Origin: Bowmanella denitrificans
GTDB taxonomy: Bacteria; Pseudomonadota; Gammaproteobacteria; Enterobacterales; Alteromonadaceae
NCBI RefSeq assembly: GCF_039522935.1
Contig: NZ_BAAAEI010000031.1
Location: 1 to 64,000 of the forward strand
DNA: 64,000 bases
Reading direction: 5' to 3'
In this document: one piece after another, positions 62,799 through 64,000 of the stretch
Numbering within the stretch: the first letter of the stretch is position 1
Layout: every line of letters starts with the position of its first letter
Translations under genes and position numbers: made by a program
Notes under the pieces: generated by a model
What the model was told of the DNA's origin: nothing
The model's database searches: none
Seen by the model: the letters and a program-made list of their open reading frames with translations, nothing else

Positions 62799-63094
62799 CT
62801 GTGTACTCCCATATGCTTATAGTTTAGTTGTGCTGACAATCTAACTATATGCAATGTCTAGAAATTCGCCATGAAATGAAAAACGAAAAAATCTTGCAAA
62901 TGCCATGTTCTTGGCTGTACTTGGTTAAACCTCTGTCTTATACGAGGCAGTAATGTAGTGACTGACTGAATTTTTGACATTTTTGCAGCAATTTCGATTT
63001 CAACTGAGAAAGTTTAATAAAGTCAAAGTGCTACAGTTAAAAAAGCAGACTATGTTTAACAACAGTGGCAGCACATTAAAGGCCAGGATTCAGC
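62799..63094. other. Porin/chemoreceptor divergent control region
   Basis: 296 AT-rich bases between divergent genes. I find no convincing sigma-70 or sigma-28 promoter and no structured RNA. Confidence 0.4.
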
Positions 63095-64000
63095 ATGAAC
63101 ATACTTAACAAAATGCCTGTGGCGACGAAAATTTTCCTAATTCCTGTTATTGCGACCTTAAGTTTTGTTATCTACCTGCTTATTACCGTTTCTACGGCGC
63201 TGAATAACAGCACTATGCTGGATCAGGCCAGGGAAGTGCAGTTTCCAGCTTTGCAAAGCTCGGCGTCTACTTTGGTGCAGATGCAGAAACTCAGAGACAC
63301 TCTTAGCAGTGCGGTTACCACGGGGGATGAGGATGCCATTACTGCTGCCAGCAACATTGCCGCAGAAGTAAGGAACGCATTGGATGACATCGCAGCCATG
63401 AGTGCGGATTTCAGTGCGGACATTCAAAAAATCGGTGGTAGCTTTGATAACTACTATAAAGTGGCATTTGGTCTGTCGGAGTCCATGGTGCAGGGGACAG
63501 CTGACTTTTCCAAAATTGGCGAATTATCTGAACAGATGAACCAGTCCTATGACAATGCCATAGGCCACATGGCGACGTTCCGGGATCAGCAGCAACAAGC
63601 TTTTGAGAAAGCTTTTCAGAACTCCAACGAAGCTAACGATACCTTAATTAGTACAGGTATTGTGATGGCACTGATTACCACAGTGATATTGTTTGCTACT
63701 GCATTTCCCATTGTGACTGGTATCAAAGGCAGTATTGTGGAAGTGGTACGTTCGCTTAAAGACATAGCCAGAGAGGATGGTGATTTAACCGTCCGTATTC
63801 AAACCAAGAGCCAGGATGAAATTGGCGAGTTGGTACATTGGTTCAACCAGTTTATGGAAAAGCTGCAGACCGTGGTTAAAGACATTGTGAATGCCAGTCT
63901 GCCACTTTCACAATTAGCCCAGAACCTGCACCAACTGACCGAAGAAACAAACCGCACCATAGATGTTCAACAGAATTCCGCGACCCATGCCAAACGAGCA
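63095..64000 (+). CDS. Methyl-accepting chemotaxis protein, N-terminal part (runs off window)
   Basis: The first 302 residues of a chemoreceptor; the signalling domain lies beyond the window. A first transmembrane helix (about 12-33, IFLIPVIATLSFVIYLLITV) is followed by a helical periplasmic sensor domain (about 34-190), a second helix (about 188-212, LISTGIVMALITTVILFATAF) and a HAMP domain (about 213-265) with DGDLTVRIQTKSQDEIGEL. AGGA precedes the ATG. No canonical ligand motif is recognised in the sensor region. It is divergent from the porin/mini-PBP pair. Confidence 0.9.
   Translation, partial: MNILNKMPVATKIFLIPVIATLSFVIYLLITVSTALNNSTMLDQAREVQFPALQSSASTLVQMQKLRDTLSSAVTTGDEDAITAASNIAAEVRNALDDIAAMSADFSADIQKIGGSFDNYYKVAFGLSESMVQGTADFSKIGELSEQMNQSYDNAIGHMATFRDQQQQAFEKAFQNSNEANDTLISTGIVMALITTVILFATAFPIVTGIKGSIVEVVRSLKDIAREDGDLTVRIQTKSQDEIGELVHWFNQFMEKLQTVVKDIVNASLPLSQLAQNLHQLTEETNRTIDVQQNSATHAKRA

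Noticed and set aside
62799..63094. Sigma-28 promoter for the chemoreceptor
   Set aside because: A TAAAG-like string occurs near 63017 but no GCCGATAA-type -10 follows at the right distance.
63158..63427. Minus-strand frames inside the chemoreceptor gene
   Set aside because: They lie opposite the sensor domain of a well-supported chemoreceptor and look like shadows.

Overview
The window is 64 kb of bacterial chromosome from a gammaproteobacterium, most likely a marine or halotolerant member of the Alteromonadales (Alteromonadaceae-like). Three things point there: conserved gammaproteobacterial gene strings (nnr-tsaE-amiB-mutL-miaA-hfq-hflX-hflK-hflC, hemE/nudC/rsd, trxA/rho beside rhlB-gppA, fadBA, hutCUH), a PEP-CTERM protein, and the high similarity I recall to enterobacterial and Alteromonadales proteins. 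No rRNA, tRNA, phage, transposase or CRISPR locus is visible. Genes are dense and composition looks even, so most of this is core genome with a few accessory islands.

Layout. 1-876: a gene-poor end with a 38-bp perfect palindrome and about 2.4 tandem copies of a ~190-bp repeat. 877-6152: histidine utilisation, hutI divergent from hutC-hutU-hutH around a HutC-type operator. 6216-12627: folding and peptide/wall turnover (FklB, a PEP-CTERM trypsin-like protease, an M19 dipeptidase, PepQ, Slt). 12924-16244: fadBA beta-oxidation operon with a PsrA-like operator. 16327-28794: a long minus-strand run purA, yjeT, a kynureninase-like enzyme, hflC, hflK, hflX, hfq, miaA, mutL, amiB, tsaE, nnr, with queG divergent. 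30006-38017: hemE, nudC, rsd, rho, trxA, rhlB, gppA, with a candidate sRNA between hemE and nudC and a small repeat island between rsd and rho. 38037-40374: a secreted M20 amidohydrolase and a patatin-like lipase.

40390-46833 is the most unusual locus. It is a tightly packed minus-strand operon of an ECF-like sigma factor with a C-terminal extension, a single-pass anti-sigma-like protein, an animal-type haem peroxidase (TTG start), a 121-residue orphan and a 1048-residue exported TPR-CHAT protein with an intact His/Cys dyad. I know no described system with this composition; it may be a sigma-controlled envelope protease/peroxidase module.

46863-48751 holds a nucleoside hydrolase and a ribokinase-family kinase (nucleoside to ribose phosphate). 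48962-54771 carries a succinate-semialdehyde-type dehydrogenase, a PepSY membrane protein with a His-rich partner, a YiiX-like papain-fold protein, ubiX and mpl. 54964-59380 carries fbp, yebG with a LexA box, and a divergent pair of pyrophosphatases (membrane ion pump hppA and soluble ppa). 59476-64000 ends with an MFS transporter, a DUF3299 protein, and a small phosphate-binding-protein-like protein plus a beta-barrel porin divergent from a chemoreceptor that runs off the window.

All assignments come from reading motifs and remembered family features; no database search was run. Start codons were moved from the longest open frame where a Shine-Dalgarno (SD) sequence or family alignment favoured another start.
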